Assembly: GCA_011037195.1 (NCBI GenBank)
Contig: JAAEAF010001945.1
Span: 62,001 to 126,000, forward strand
Length of the DNA: 64,000 nucleotides
Source: Triatoma infestans
Taxonomy: Eukaryota; Arthropoda; Insecta; Hemiptera; Reduviidae
Reading direction: 5' to 3'
How positions within the stretch are numbered: the stretch's first letter is position 1; the number at the start of each line of letters is the position of its first letter. The notes beneath the pieces are model-generated. The model did no database searches. It saw only the letters and a program-made list of their open reading frames with translations, and was not told where the DNA came from. Of the stretch, positions 22,740-34,500 are shown in pieces. Made by a program: the position numbers and the translations under genes.

Positions 22740-23689
22740 GAAAACTCGAACGAAAACAGCCGGCCGGTGCGTGTGAATTTGCTCTATCAACTTATTTCCA
22801 TTTAGATATTATCTGGGTAAATTGTCTTCTCTAATATATTTCTAATTTTATTAATGGCTTAATTAGATATATTATTTTTATTTGATACTATTTGAAACAG
22901 GAAAAATATTTGCCTAACATTTAATTCAAATAAAATACGAATGTTTATTTTAACTTACCTGAATTTATTCAAGAATTAATATAATTCAATTTAAGTGATA
23001 ACTATATTTACTATACAATAAAATCATATGATAATAAAAATTTAATTCTTAATTTCATGTAATTATTCCCGATCGAGTAAAAGCAGAAAAATTATTTTAA
23101 ATTTGATCTCTTCTCCGTTTAAGAATGTACCAAGTTATTTATCGTAGTTAATCATCTTAGATGAATTTCTTACTGAAATTTTATTTGTGTATTTTAATTG
23201 TAGAGCTTTAACCCATTATAAATTGAATCTTCATCTACTTGCGCTGGTTTGTCTAAACCTAAGAGAAACGGTCCCCTGAAGACTTCAGTCCAGTATTTAC
23301 AAGCTTGAAACTGTTTTTATCCAGAATCTATCCATTGAATTTCCGGATTAATTTTAATAAATGTTATTATGTATAACATAGAAATAAAATTACAATGCTT
23401 TTATTGTAATTAGGTTTAAAGGAAAAAAGGTTTATATTACAAATTAACTACGGTTTTCATTTTTAAAATATGCTGGTCTCTAAAAACAATTCCTCCTAAC
23501 TCAAGGCGCCTTAATATATGGTATATGGTATGAAATCTAAACTTTCTGAAATATACTAGTCTTGAAATACTTTCTGCTATCAATTGCACCTACTAAAGAA
23601 AAAGAAAAAAAAAATGTATGTAGCATAATTAAATTTCAATATGGTATTTTCAAAAAATTGTATTCGATTGTGGGAAGGAACCAGCCCTA

Positions 23690-23870
23690 CATTGGTCTAG
23701 AGCTCCTCCCAAAGCCCGGAGCTTTTTCGTGCACTGCCGTTTCCAACAGACATCACTGCCGGTCACCGGAGAACGAGCTGTTTAGGGCTCGTGGCGAGCA
23801 TAGCGCTGCTGGACTCGAACGCGGGACTTCTGAGTTCCAAATCCAGCACTGATTTAATTCCGCCCCTTAA
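23690..23870 (-). mobile_element. tRNA-derived SINE, old diverged copy
   Basis: Minus orientation. The B-box-like block CTGGACTCGAACGCGGGA (complement of GGTTCGA type) lies at 23810-23827. The body shares CCCGGAGC and GTGCACTGCCG with the better copies at 26912 and 60545. More mismatches than those, and no clear target duplication. A 96-residue frame here is repeat-derived, not a gene. Confidence 0.75.
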
Positions 23871-25797
23871 AAAAAAAAATATTTAATTTAAAATTCTATA
23901 TAATTTTACGTTTTGTCAAATATAATTCTATTTCTTTCTCATATGGCTTTTGTTTTACGCAATCTTTTCGAAAATGACTGAGAATTTTTTTTACACATAT
24001 ATAAATAATTGTCCATATGGGAAATATTCGAACTGATCAATTTTCGAAAAACTGAACATTTCTATCTATTAAGGAAACTTATAAGTTTCTTTAGGAAAGG
24101 AATTCATGTAATGACACGTAGATTAGAATCTGAAGATCAGTAGATTGAAAAGATTTTATTTTTAAAGAAGTTCAATTTCATTTTTCATTTAGGTTAAATG
24201 AAATTTGAATTATTTAGACTACTTTAAAAAAAAAAATGGAAAATCTTGTAAACAATAAAATTTAATTTTAAATTCCCTTTTTTCAGTATTTGGTGTTTGT
24301 GTATTTCATATATCCATAAAATTAGTGCTTATATGAAAGTTATTTTAAATATTTTTTTTGTTTTTGAAACATTGCCATTTTTAAAAATTAATATAAACAA
24401 TGTAAGAAATAGAACCATAAAGTGAATTATTGTTTTAATATATATATATAATGTACATATTATATTTTAAACTATGTATATGTGGTTTATTAAGATTTTT
24501 ATAAGTTTTATTTTATTCAATCAACCAAACCATTACTTATTTAAAGTGGGTTATCTCAGCGTCTATTAAGTCTTAATATAACTAACCAGGCCTTGTTGGA
24601 TATTATCCAATTCTTCTTAGATCCAAGAATTATTTTGGTTATGTTTGTACTGTTTTGTTTTTAAATGCTTTATATATATATATATGCATCTTTAAAAATT
24701 TTGTTATTGATCTAATGTTTTATCGTCTACATAAATAGAATTTGATGTTGTATTTGTTCATCTGTCAATTTGTACCACAATTACATTGAATCTGTTCATA
24801 ACAATTTGATAAAATTATTACACAGAAATTACGCAGCACGGATTGAAATATAGGCTACATTTTTACAATATTTTCGTGGTTGATATCTGTTATTATAACA
24901 AAAATGACAACGGTAAAATAGAATTTTTGCTGACTTTTATATAATTTTTTTTAAGAAGAGTGCTCCTAATGTTATTATATATATTTAAAACTAAGTCAGG
25001 AAAACTACTTATGATTTGTTATCATTTCCATTAAAATCATTCCTAATCATCTTTTTTAATGATCTTAAGCTTTAACAATTCTTCTTAACTTACACAGGAA
25101 CATTGATAAACATGACAAGTGAAAATCTATGCAATTTTTGACGAATGATAAAGCAATTAAAATAAAAAGATTAATTTAGCAACTTTTGGTTTCAAACAGA
25201 TTGTACTTAATGTAGGATATCAATTTAGTCTAAATATCGGGAATTCTCTGGTCCTTGCCTTGCGTTGTGACTACGTCAGATATTACTGTCTATGGGAGGC
25301 GAGCTACCATGAATGTCGAAATACTCAAAGGCATCTCGTACGCTTAAAGATCTTGTATCACACTTAAACATTGGAATTATGATATAAATATTGTCCAAAA
25401 TTATGGACGGTGGTATTTAAGGTGATATCATTGGGGTTTAAAGAAAAGATATCCGTAAGTTGCAAATGAATCCATTAATCTACAATGAACGATTAATGAT
25501 TCAAAATTAGTTGTTTTTTCTTACTTTGTCAATAAAAAAATTATTTTATCTTCATAACGCTACTACCTAGAGTATGCAAACTCTCAGACTGTGCTTCTCA
25601 GACAGGATTTTATATATAAGGAATACAAAAAAATCTTCCGCTATGGAACTTCATTTATAAACAAAAAGCATACATTTTTTCGTTAATTTTGGTTACAATG
25701 CTTAAATATTCTTTTTATTTAACATTCCAGATTAGGACTATTATTATGTGTACGATGAATCTAAAACTTATTGCATTTTATTTTATTTTATTTTCAG

Positions 25798-25972
25798 TCT
25801 TAGTGACACTGTAAAAGAGAAACTAAATAAATTAACTGAGGAATTAAATTATTTTACAAAAGTTCTCAAAGATTTAGAAGGATTGCGTAACGATTTAACT
25901 TCACTATCAAAAGAAGTTAAAGATTTATACGTATTCAGTCCAGATCAAGATTCTGCAGAAGCAGAAGTTTAT
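25798..25972 (+). CDS. Msp300: Exon 28: spectrin repeat segment
   Basis: Acceptor ATTTTCAG, donor GTAAGT. Starts in phase 2 and ends in phase 0. VKEKLNKLTEELNYFTKVLKD is a clean heptad helix. Confidence 0.86.
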
Positions 25973-26059
25973 GTAAGTTAATTGACAAATATATATTTGT
26001 TATTTATTACATTTAAGTAGAATTTAAAGTTTATTTATGTTTGTTTATTTTTATTATAG

Positions 26060-26173
26060 TCTCTTGATAGCAAAGTCAGTGATTGTGTATCTAAAGTGAA
26101 ACAATATCTGTCTGATACAAGAGAAAGGTACATTAAGGTTCAACAAGCAGTGCCTAGTGATTTGCAACAAAAG
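26060..26173 (+). CDS. Msp300: Exon 29: spectrin repeat segment
   Basis: 38 codons, phase 0/0 (acceptor TTATAG, donor GTAAGC). SKVSDCVSKVKQYLSDTRER helix. Too short to stand out alone; accepted because frame, phase and splice sites all fit. Confidence 0.8.
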
Positions 26174-26898
26174 GTAAGCTGATAATATCTCTTGAAATTG
26201 TTATATATCTAAAAGCAAACAACCGCCTGTAATGCGGTCAAGTTGTCTAGTCTTACGGCGAATTCAATTTTTTTTTTTTTTGTCGCTCAATTCATGCTTT
26301 AGGAGGATGTTCGATGAAACAGGTTAATTATTTAGAAGGGAGTCACGTTATGTACCTTCTCATTGGAATTGCGCTTCTGTATTGATCATATTATTGATTA
26401 AGAAAAAGAAGGGTATATGATTTCTGTAGAGTTTGTTCTTAACAGAAATGTGCACAACGTTCTTTAAGTTTGTTGATTGTGAACAGACTTGGAGTATCTT
26501 CCATTCAAGGTTTCATCAGGCAAGAGTTTTGTGGGCTTTGATTCGCAGAAAGATAGTCCTTTTTTTAGAAAATCAAAATTATCAAAAACGACGCGTTCTA
26601 TAGTATTTATTGTATTTTTTAATACTAATAAAAGCTTTTATTGTCTTTGGGAATGTTAAAGATCTGCTAAATCACCGTTAAAAGAAACCTTCAAATTCTT
26701 GGAAGTTTCTCCACTGTTTTCTAATAGCAAATTTGTTTTCTTCTGTTTCTGATATTATTTTCATAAATTGTAGCATTAGAAAGATATTTGAATTACTTTT
26801 ATCTCCCATTTTATTACGTTTTTCAACAATGCTTTTTTACTTTTTATTTTGCAACCTTATTGTTGACTGCGATGATTCCTTTAAGAGCAGATCTTAAC

Positions 26899-27162
26899 GC
26901 ATAAAACTATTCCTTTTTTCTTAATTAAGGCGCGTCAACATCTAAAGTCATTGGCGCCCGGAGCCTTCTCAGTGCACTGCCGGCCTCCAGTCAGTGTTCT
27001 CTCATTACAGACAGCACTCTCCATCACCGGACAGTGAGCTGTAGAGGCTCCTAGGAAGAAAAAAATCTAAGGGTAGCACAGCTGGACTCGAACCCGGGTC
27101 CTCCGCGTGGGAGTCACCAGTACGCTACTACTTAGCTATTCCTTCCTTTGCATAAAACTATT
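26899..27162 (-). mobile_element. tRNA-derived SINE with 13-bp target duplication
   Basis: The element 26912-27149 is in minus orientation and flanked by perfect direct repeats GCATAAAACTATT (26899-26911 and 27150-27162). Read on the minus strand, the head has A-box- and B-box-like blocks (TAGCTAAGTAGTAGC, GGGTTCGAGTCC) and a body with GGAGGCCGGCAGTGCACTG. It ends in an A-rich tail. Lies in intron 29. Confidence 0.92.
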
Positions 27163-27196
27163 ATTATAAAAACAGATACCAATTGTTTGTTTATAG

Positions 27197-27391
27197 TTTA
27201 CAGATCTAGAATTATTAATGGAGAATCTTATGAGCGTAATGGAAGAAAAAGCTCGTGAACAGAAGAGGGCAAGAACTGTTCGTACAGAATACAACAGAGG
27301 AAAAGATGTGCTGCAGAGCTGGCTTCAACAAGCTGAACTTAAAGTTCAAGATAAAACTAGTCAACCTCAAGTTATTAAGGAAACTTTACAG
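27197..27391 (+). CDS. Msp300: Exon 30: spectrin repeat segment
   Basis: 65 codons, phase 0/0 (acceptor TTTATAG, donor GTACTA). VLQSWLQQAELKVQDK has the helix-A Trp. Confidence 0.86.
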
Positions 27392-27533
27392 GTACTAATT
27401 ATTTTATTTTATTTGTAATAACAAAATTAATTATTTTATATTAAATTTTATTTTAGTAATAATTTTATTAACTATTTTACTAAATATTTCAAAATGTTAT
27501 ATATTTATTTATTTTCATTACTATTATTTTAAG

Positions 27534-27713
27534 CATATCCAAGCTGAATTGCCAGCCATGCAAGATAAATTAGATCAAGTAACTCAAAGTGCTAAAGTTA
27601 TTTGTGAAAATTCAAATGATCCTGAAGAAATATCCTTAATAACAGAAAATGTAAATACGTTGACAGAGCAACTTACCATGATCCGTGCTTGGATTGATGA
27701 AAAGAAGCAACAG
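27534..27713 (+). CDS. Msp300: Exon 31: spectrin repeat segment
   Basis: 60 codons, phase 0/0 (acceptor TTTTAAG, donor GTATAT). LTEQLTMIRAWIDEKKQQ is the next repeat boundary. Confidence 0.85.
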
Positions 27714-28544
27714 GTATATCATTATTTTACTGTTTAAGAACAGGGGATTCCATAAGTATATTTACTGCTCCTTTAGCTCACTTACAAGCGGCTGCTCACA
27801 GGTGGCAGTTTATGGTTGGGTGGGATACGCCTGAAAGTTTTATGGTGCTAGTGCAAGGATCCATCTCTATAGCTGTCACCAGAAGTGGTGAATTAAGGAG
27901 AGAGGACGTCCTGGATGAAGTTTAATTTCCAGGCTTCATATTACCTTCTCCAAATTTTTTGAACCAGATCTATGCAGCCCGTGGTCTGTACCGACTCTTC
28001 TCCCTCTACTTCATTAATTTCGGAAGCGGCGTTTGTGGCAGAAGCCTATTTTAAAATAATGACGCAAAATCGCCCGATTTCTAGGTTCAACTAGGTCATT
28101 TCTTAAATCGATCACAAATCGCATGGAACTTTGCACAAGTTGATTAAACTGAAAGTTAAAGGGGTACCTAATAAGAAACTTGTGGTAAATTAGTGTTTAG
28201 TAACGTAACTTTTAGTAAAGTTCTGTTGAGGATAAAAGAAAAAAAAACGAAGACTTCTGTTACATCCCAGTAATATGGAGTAATCTTCTGTTTGAAAGAC
28301 ATAATGATCCAAGCCAATGGAATGGTATATCAGTATCCTACGTGTACTCTTCCTCTTAATCTGAAGTTAATTTATAGTTGTTTAGTTTAAAAAGTTACTT
28401 ACTTCCAAATATGCCATGTCAATAAGAAACTGTTTTTAGGTCACCTGATAATGCTGTATGTTAACTAGGTTTATAACAAAATTTATAATAAATTGTTTCA
28501 TCCTGCTTTTGAATATATTACATTAAATTGCTTTATGCTTCCAG
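27714..28544. other. Intron 31
   Basis: 831 bp. The part 27765-28090 is less AT-rich than usual here and may be a remnant of a mobile element, but I recognise no family and see no intact frame. Confidence 0.45.
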
Positions 28545-28691
28545 GTTGGTGACAGTTTGGATTCTTGGGAGAGGTTCATGACCCTTTACAATACAGTACT
28601 TAATTGGGTTCATGAAAAGAAAGAATTCCTTAAACTGCCCCTATATTTAGCGAACCTCGAACAGGCTAAGGCCAAACTTCATGACTATAAT
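28545..28691 (+). CDS. Msp300: Exon 32: spectrin repeat segment
   Basis: 49 codons, phase 0/0 (acceptor CTTCCAG, donor GTAAGA). LDSWERFMTLYNTVLNWVHE has two tryptophans in spectrin spacing. Confidence 0.85.
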
Positions 28692-28812
28692 GTAAGATAC
28701 TTTTCTTTTCTTTAAAAAAAAAATATATAAAAATAAAAACTATGACATATTTAGTTTTTTTGTTATTGTGATTATCTGATGTGCTTTATTTATTTATTTT
28801 TTTAAATTTCAG

Positions 28813-28971
28813 GGAGCCGTTAAAAGTGGTAAAAATATGGGAAAAACTCTTAGTGAAATGTCAAAGGAGTTGAATCACATCAGTGAAAATGGTAGTATTG
28901 GCGACTTATCTGAAAAAATGGAAGAAGCAGATACTGCCAAAGCTGAAGTTGAAAGTCAGCTCCTTGAAAGG
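28813..28971 (+). CDS. Msp300: Exon 33: spectrin repeat segment
   Basis: 53 codons, phase 0/0 (acceptor AATTTCAG, donor GTAATG). MGKTLSEMSKELNHISENG, then DTAKAEVESQLLER. Confidence 0.84.
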
Positions 28972-29169
28972 GTAATGAAAAGTGGTTATAGTTTTTTTTT
29001 CTAATAGAAAATAAATTTTGTTGACCATTGATAAATGATGATGTTAAGAGTAAGTTTAGTCCATCCAATAAAAAAATATTCAATTATACGTTTCGACAGA
29101 GTTTCCTGACTTTTCCTAGGCTTTAATCTAAAATGCAAAACAATGAGGGCAATATTTATTAAATTAAAA

Positions 29170-29260
29170 AAAAGCTGGAGATTTTATCCTGGCATGCTTA
29201 TTTTTGTAGTTTCTTGCCAGTTTTGGATACTCATCCATCGTCAGAGTAAGGCTATCAGTA
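29170..29260. mobile_element. Solo arm of the foldback/MITE family seen at 2939-3183
   Basis: Shares the block order GATTTTATCC, GCATGCTTATTT, CATCGTCAGAGTAAGGCTATCA with the left arm of the 2939 element. Only one arm is present, so it is a truncated copy in intron 33. Confidence 0.7.
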
Positions 29261-29420
29261 CTCACTGATGAAATATTGCATAATTGAACGTTTTTTTTTT
29301 TGTACTGATCCTAATTAAACTTATTCATTACATTGCAAGGTTTATTTATACTAAAATTTATAATATACCATATTAATGGGACCTTATGTTTATTTGTCTT
29401 TATTTCTTTGTTTTATATAG

Positions 29421-29633
29421 AATGCATTATTGCACGAAGCAACTGAAGAATGGGAACAATGTGAAAAGAAACTAAGAGAAGTTCGAGCATGGATAAATAA
29501 GACAAAAGGTGGTCTTGAGCAAGGCGCTGGAAAGAAGAAACCATTGAGGGACCAATTAGCTACCAAAGAAAAACTTATAGCTGACATAACTATTCAGAAA
29601 ACAAAGATCTCAGTCTCAATAGAAAAACTACAG
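29421..29633 (+). CDS. Msp300: Exon 34: spectrin repeat
   Basis: 71 codons, phase 0/0. Acceptor TTATATAG; the donor GTTCGT is weak after a good CAG. EEWEQCEKKLREVRAWINK carries two spectrin tryptophans. Exon 35 continues in frame. Confidence 0.82.
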
Positions 29634-30283
29634 GTTCGTTAAAAAAAAAAAAAATATTACGAATTGATAATAAATTAAATGCTTTCAAATTAAGTTAAAT
29701 TATTCATAAAAAATAGTTATTATTTTCCAAACATTAAAAAGGGCTTTAGAACTATTAATACCCAATAAAATGATAGAATTATTACCTTATTCGAATTATC
29801 TAAAAAGCATGGAAGAATGAAAATGCCTCATCAGCTTCAAAACTTAATGAAGATCAATGAATAGTTTCTATCACTACTTTAAGCGGAAGTGCAATGAAAG
29901 ATCAGATTTTCACTGGAAATCCATTTTGTGGGGACTCTGAGTCTTAAAGTAAATAAATAAATAAAATGAAGCTATTATAAACATTTTTCATATAATAAAT
30001 AAAAACGAAAGATGAATCATTACGGAAATAGAAAATTAATGATCTTATGGAATAAGAACTCCCAAAAAATGATTTTCCTCAAAATCAGACAAACTGGAAA
30101 AGTACCATTTTATATGAAATAGTTTTATCAGTTTCGTAATTTTTCCAAAAGTAGCTTCTTGATTTTAATAAAACTTTATATATATATAAAGATCTCTCAC
30201 TTTTGTTAAAAAATTTTTTTTTTCGACAAATTTTTTCTATGAAGTTTCAGGGAGCTGACTATGATAATATTTTTGTCTGTGAA

Positions 30284-30561
30284 GATAATAGGTCAGGGAA
30301 GGGATTAGCTCAGTGGTAGCGCGCTGGACTAGCAACGCTGAGATCATGGGTTCGAATCATCGTTCTGCCCTAGATTTTCTTTCCCTAGGAGCCCCTACAT
30401 CCCTGTCCGGTGATGGACAGTGTTTGTCTGGTAACGAGAACACTGTCCGGAGGCCGGCAAGTGCACTGCGAAGGCTCCGGGGCGCAAATGACCACAAGTT
30501 GAGACGCCTTAAATTAAAAAAAAAAAAAAAAAAGAAAAGAAAAAAAAACGATAATAGGTCA
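30284..30561 (+). mobile_element. tRNA-derived SINE with 12-bp target duplication
   Basis: The element 30296-30549 is flanked by perfect repeats GATAATAGGTCA (30284-30295 and 30550-30561). The head has an A box (TAGCTCAGTGGTAGCGC) and a B box (GGGTTCGAATC). The body matches the copies at 26912 and 60545. It ends in a long A-rich tail with a few G interruptions. Head-to-tail intact, so a fairly young insertion in intron 34. The 95-residue frame inside it is not a gene. Confidence 0.93.
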
Positions 30562-31228
30562 CATTTTCCTACCATTTTTTGTGTATTCAGTTCATTATAA
30601 GAAAAATTGTTTTTCTATACAAATCCTTTTTAATTCCATATTATCTAATCGACTACTTTATGACCATTTTGCACCTTATAAATGTGGTTATTACAAGATA
30701 TTCGCAGCATTCCGGGTTAGGTCTCTTGAATGTATTTTATTTCAATTTAAAGAGATAGTTTAAATAAATGTGGAAAACAAGGAAAAAAAACATTATATTT
30801 TCAACAATTAGCATTCTAAGGACGCATTTTCTCCGAGGCTCTTATTTTTTTTTTTTTTAACTAAATTCAATTTTTTTAAATTAATAAATTTCTTATATTA
30901 AATTAAAATTTGGTGTTTAACCAAATCATAGGATACCCTTAAAGTAAAGGAGTCTTTTCCTTCAAAGCGCTATTTCCGTACAAATTAAGTAATTGCTTAC
31001 TTTTTCAAGAGGACTTTATGTCCAGTTACCGATAAAAAGCCTTGGGAGAAGCGGTTAGCTCTCTAACTTTACTAGATATTAAAAAAATATTAAAATAATA
31101 TTTCAGTATTTTGGTTTATCACCTTACTATTAAAATTAAGACACCATGAAGATCAATGGAATTTGTAATTAAAAAATTTTGTATTATGTTAGATTGTTTA
31201 TTTATTTGTTTATTTTTAATACTTTTAG
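30562..31228. other. Rest of intron 34
   Basis: AT-rich, no coding or repeat signal recognised. Confidence 0.5.
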
Positions 31229-31378
31229 GTGCATTTTAAGAATGCCCTTTCTGGCGGTGAAGGTGTAACAGAAAATGGTGAGACAATGAAAAAAGAACTG
31301 GATGGACTATTTGGCGTTGTCCGACAACAAAGTATTGAACTTGAAGAAGCCATAAATCAAGTTGAACAATATCAACAG
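31229..31378 (+). CDS. Msp300: Exon 35: spectrin repeat segment
   Basis: 50 codons, phase 0/0 (acceptor CTTTTAG, donor GTTACA). VHFKNALSGGEGVTENGE loop, followed by helix QQSIELEEAINQVEQYQQ. Confidence 0.82.
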
Positions 31379-31469
31379 GTTACAAAATGAAAATCTCACA
31401 CAAAAGTAATCTTGAATATGTAATTATTTATTTATTGACTAAACAAAACCATTACCTGTTTCTTTATAG

Positions 31470-31580
31470 GAACTCTTGCAATTAAAACAAGAAGTTGTTG
31501 AATCAGAACAAAAATTACGTACGATATCTTCGCCAACTTATTTACCCAATGATAGAGATACAGTTGTAAAAGAACAAATT
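31470..31580 (+). CDS. Msp300: Exon 36: last exon shared by short and long forms
   Basis: 37 codons, phase 0/0 (acceptor TTTATAG, donor GTAAGT). Helix ELLQLKQEVVESEQKLR, then a Pro-containing break and VVKEQI. The next acceptors are 36918 (stop exon) and 37330 (giant exon), both phase 0, so a splice choice is made here. Confidence 0.83.
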
Positions 31581-34500
31581 GTAAGTTATTATGTTTTATT
31601 TTATTTTTATTAAAGTTAAATTTATTTATTAGCTGAATACACCCAGTTTTCTAAAAGATGAATCTTCGAGTTGCTTCTATAGGTCTTGAAATTTAATTAT
31701 ACAAAATAAATGTACACTAGATGACAATATAATTTTTTTTATTTTCTGCATAATGAGTGGAATATTTAAATAATTTTGTGCACAACATTTTTTTCGTTTA
31801 CTTGGCCAGTCACAAATGCACATATATTTTATTTATGTTTTTTTTATTATTATCATGTTATGAAAAGACACTAACAAATTTAAATTATAGAATTTTATTT
31901 AGATCTTACACAAAGTAACATTACAATATCACATTTTATGAAAATAATAGAAATTGATTATATTTTAATATTTATTAAGTAACTCGAAAATTCTTAGGGT
32001 TTTTTATTTTATTTTTGGAGTGTGAGTGTAGTTGTTATTATTATACAAATTCTTACTGCGAATTAAAAATTAAATGTTAACCTTTGTCTGAATTATAAAA
32101 ATTATAGTATAACCCACTCTTTTTTTTTTTAATATAATTTGTTGTCTAACTAATCAAAAAATATCACAACATTTAAATGCTCTAAGTATTGGGAAACATT
32201 TTGATGATTTTTTTTTGTTTGAATTTTTTTTTTTTTGTTCTTGTTTATTGCTTGGTGTGTCCAGGATTCATCAATGTGTTTCCACAAGTTCAATATTTGC
32301 TTATTCTTTTCAAATTTCTTTTTGTGTACGTCAAGACTTTCCAGTGCCATAGTGTGTGTGGAATTAAGGGGATTTACATAGCTTTTTTTTAATCAAATGA
32401 AAGTTTAAATAAATCAAATCCCACTTAATAAAGTGAAAAAAACAAAACAAAATAAGCACATTATTTATTACACATCTAGTTAATAATACACATTCTTGAA
32501 GGTATATATAAAATTTTATTTGCGAACATTGTTAACACAATATGTGTTGAATATAATTATTCAACAGCCCTTCATTAATAAAACAGTTACCCTGAACTTA
32601 TCAAATGCTCTATGACAAGTACTCCCTTGGTTTAACAATACCTTGGAAACAACAGTCTTCATGGAAATTTCCTTGCAGTCCTTGAAGCACCTGGTCGTTA
32701 CAATCCGTCATTAGTAGAAAAGAAGCACTTCAGCTTCTGATTTTTAACAGAATTCCACAAAATGGATCTAGCAAAAAGTTCATAATATAGAAATATCTCC
32801 TAAAGCCACAATATTATCTTAAGAGTGCCTTTGACCAAATGCATCCTACTTGAACATACGCTTTAAGTATGATCTTGTTATGGCAAAAATGATTAATTTC
32901 ATAGATAGTGATTTGGGATGGATGGGTCTGTTTAGTAATTGGGAGCCGTGAAGTTGTTTGAAAAAACAACGCACACAAAAATTGGTATATATTAGTAGAT
33001 AACAAGTTAGGCAAGATTTTATTAGAGTAAGAAGACATAGATTCTAGGACAGCTACAAGGCGAGACTGTTGAATATGCTTCTTAATAAGCTCTACTTATA
33101 TATTATAAATTCTAATCTGTGCTGAAAACAAGTGACTTCTTAAAACTCATCTATCCTGCCATTCCCCTTTATATACAAATTTTGGACCCCTTCCTGGAGA
33201 TTTCAGCGGAGAATGTTTAGTTAAGAGTGGTAGCAGCCAGTGATGTTGGTTATATAGGGTGCCGTTTCAATACTAAATTTGGTGATGGAACAAGGGCCTA
33301 AGTCTTGGCACAGCAATACGGTGATGGTATAATGTTTTTGTAAAAATTATGGAAGCATAATATTACCACCACAGAAGCCATAAAAAAGTCCTGACCACAA
33401 TAAATAAATATTAATTAGATAACAATAACTATTAGCTTTGATTTAATTAACATTAACGACAAAGAGTTATTCTTTAACTTAAATCAAAACATTTAATACA
33501 AAAATTAAATTTAGCTGTAAATCCCCTTGGTACGAATGTAAAACATACAGATCCTTTTATTGGTTTGCCTCCTATAATTTTATTATTATTGGTTTGCATG
33601 CTGGCATTTGTGTGACATTTTTATTATATATTTTTCCTTCTTCATTTCCCTTATCCAATGTTGAATAGGGAACAACACAAGCTTCACACCAAAATCTTTT
33701 TTTGGGCTAAAAAAAAAAATAAGAAAAATTCGTAGAATTTATTCCATAGAATACATTCCATTTGCTGCATTTATTAGTGGTTGAAATTTGTTTTTTATTT
33801 ATTTTAATGTAAGTTTTGGTTTCTTTGATTTTTAAATTTATCTATTTTGTTTTTTATGTTATGAATGTATAAATTTATTTTAGGTAAGTGGAAGTTTTTT
33901 AGTTATTTTTATTTTTTCTAAGCAACTAAATTACTAATCAAAAACTTTTCAAGGTGATATGTACCTTATCAAAATTATTCTCTTCCTAATTAACAAAAAA
34001 ATATTTAACACAAATGTTAAGTGAGATTTTTTTTTTTTTCGAAACACTGAATGGCAATTTGAATTTGATTATTCAATAATTTCAATGATATTTGAAGTGC
34101 TTTCATTCATTATTTTTTATTTTCAGTTTTTTTAATTTATTTTAAATTTATTATGTAAGAGTTGTTAATGAAAAAGCACATCTTCATTTGACAATATCGT
34201 GCAACTAATTTATTAGCATACTGGGTACCCCACGATTGTGGGCAAGAAGTTCATATCTTCTGAAAGGTTTTAGATACGGCAAAGAAGCTTAAGATGATCT
34301 TTTTGTTGCATTTTCATGTGGTGTTCTCCTTGCATTTTACTTTTAGTGGTTATCATCTCTTTTAAAATCACAAATAGGGCTTTGTATCACGATTTCCTTT
34401 TGAACCTAACTTTTCATATTATTATTAAAAATTACAAAGCAATACTACAAAAATTGCATTTTACATATAGTATTTTATATATAGGGCGACACTGACTCAA

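Larger units (their letters stand above)
16087..25797. other. Intron 27, 9.7 kb, no coding exon found
   Basis: The longest intron of the window. Frames inside are short and of intron composition, and I see no exon with good borders that fits the phase-2 junction. Contents noted: an AT-rich repeat copy (about 17430-17600), a GC- and CpG-richer stretch (about 20240-20820), a TATA-like site (21381), a CA microsatellite (21665), two adjacent hairpins (22671-22739) and a decayed SINE (about 23690-23870). First-intron-like size suggests room for enhancers or an internal promoter, but that is inference. Confidence 0.6.

Noticed and set aside
27765..28090. Less AT-rich intron segment as a missed exon
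   Set aside because: The frame is interrupted by stops and no borders keep the phase-0 junction; more likely an unidentified repeat remnant.
30296..30370. Functional tRNA gene
   Set aside because: Only A- and B-box-like blocks match. The acceptor and anticodon stems do not fold, and it continues into a SINE body with target duplications.
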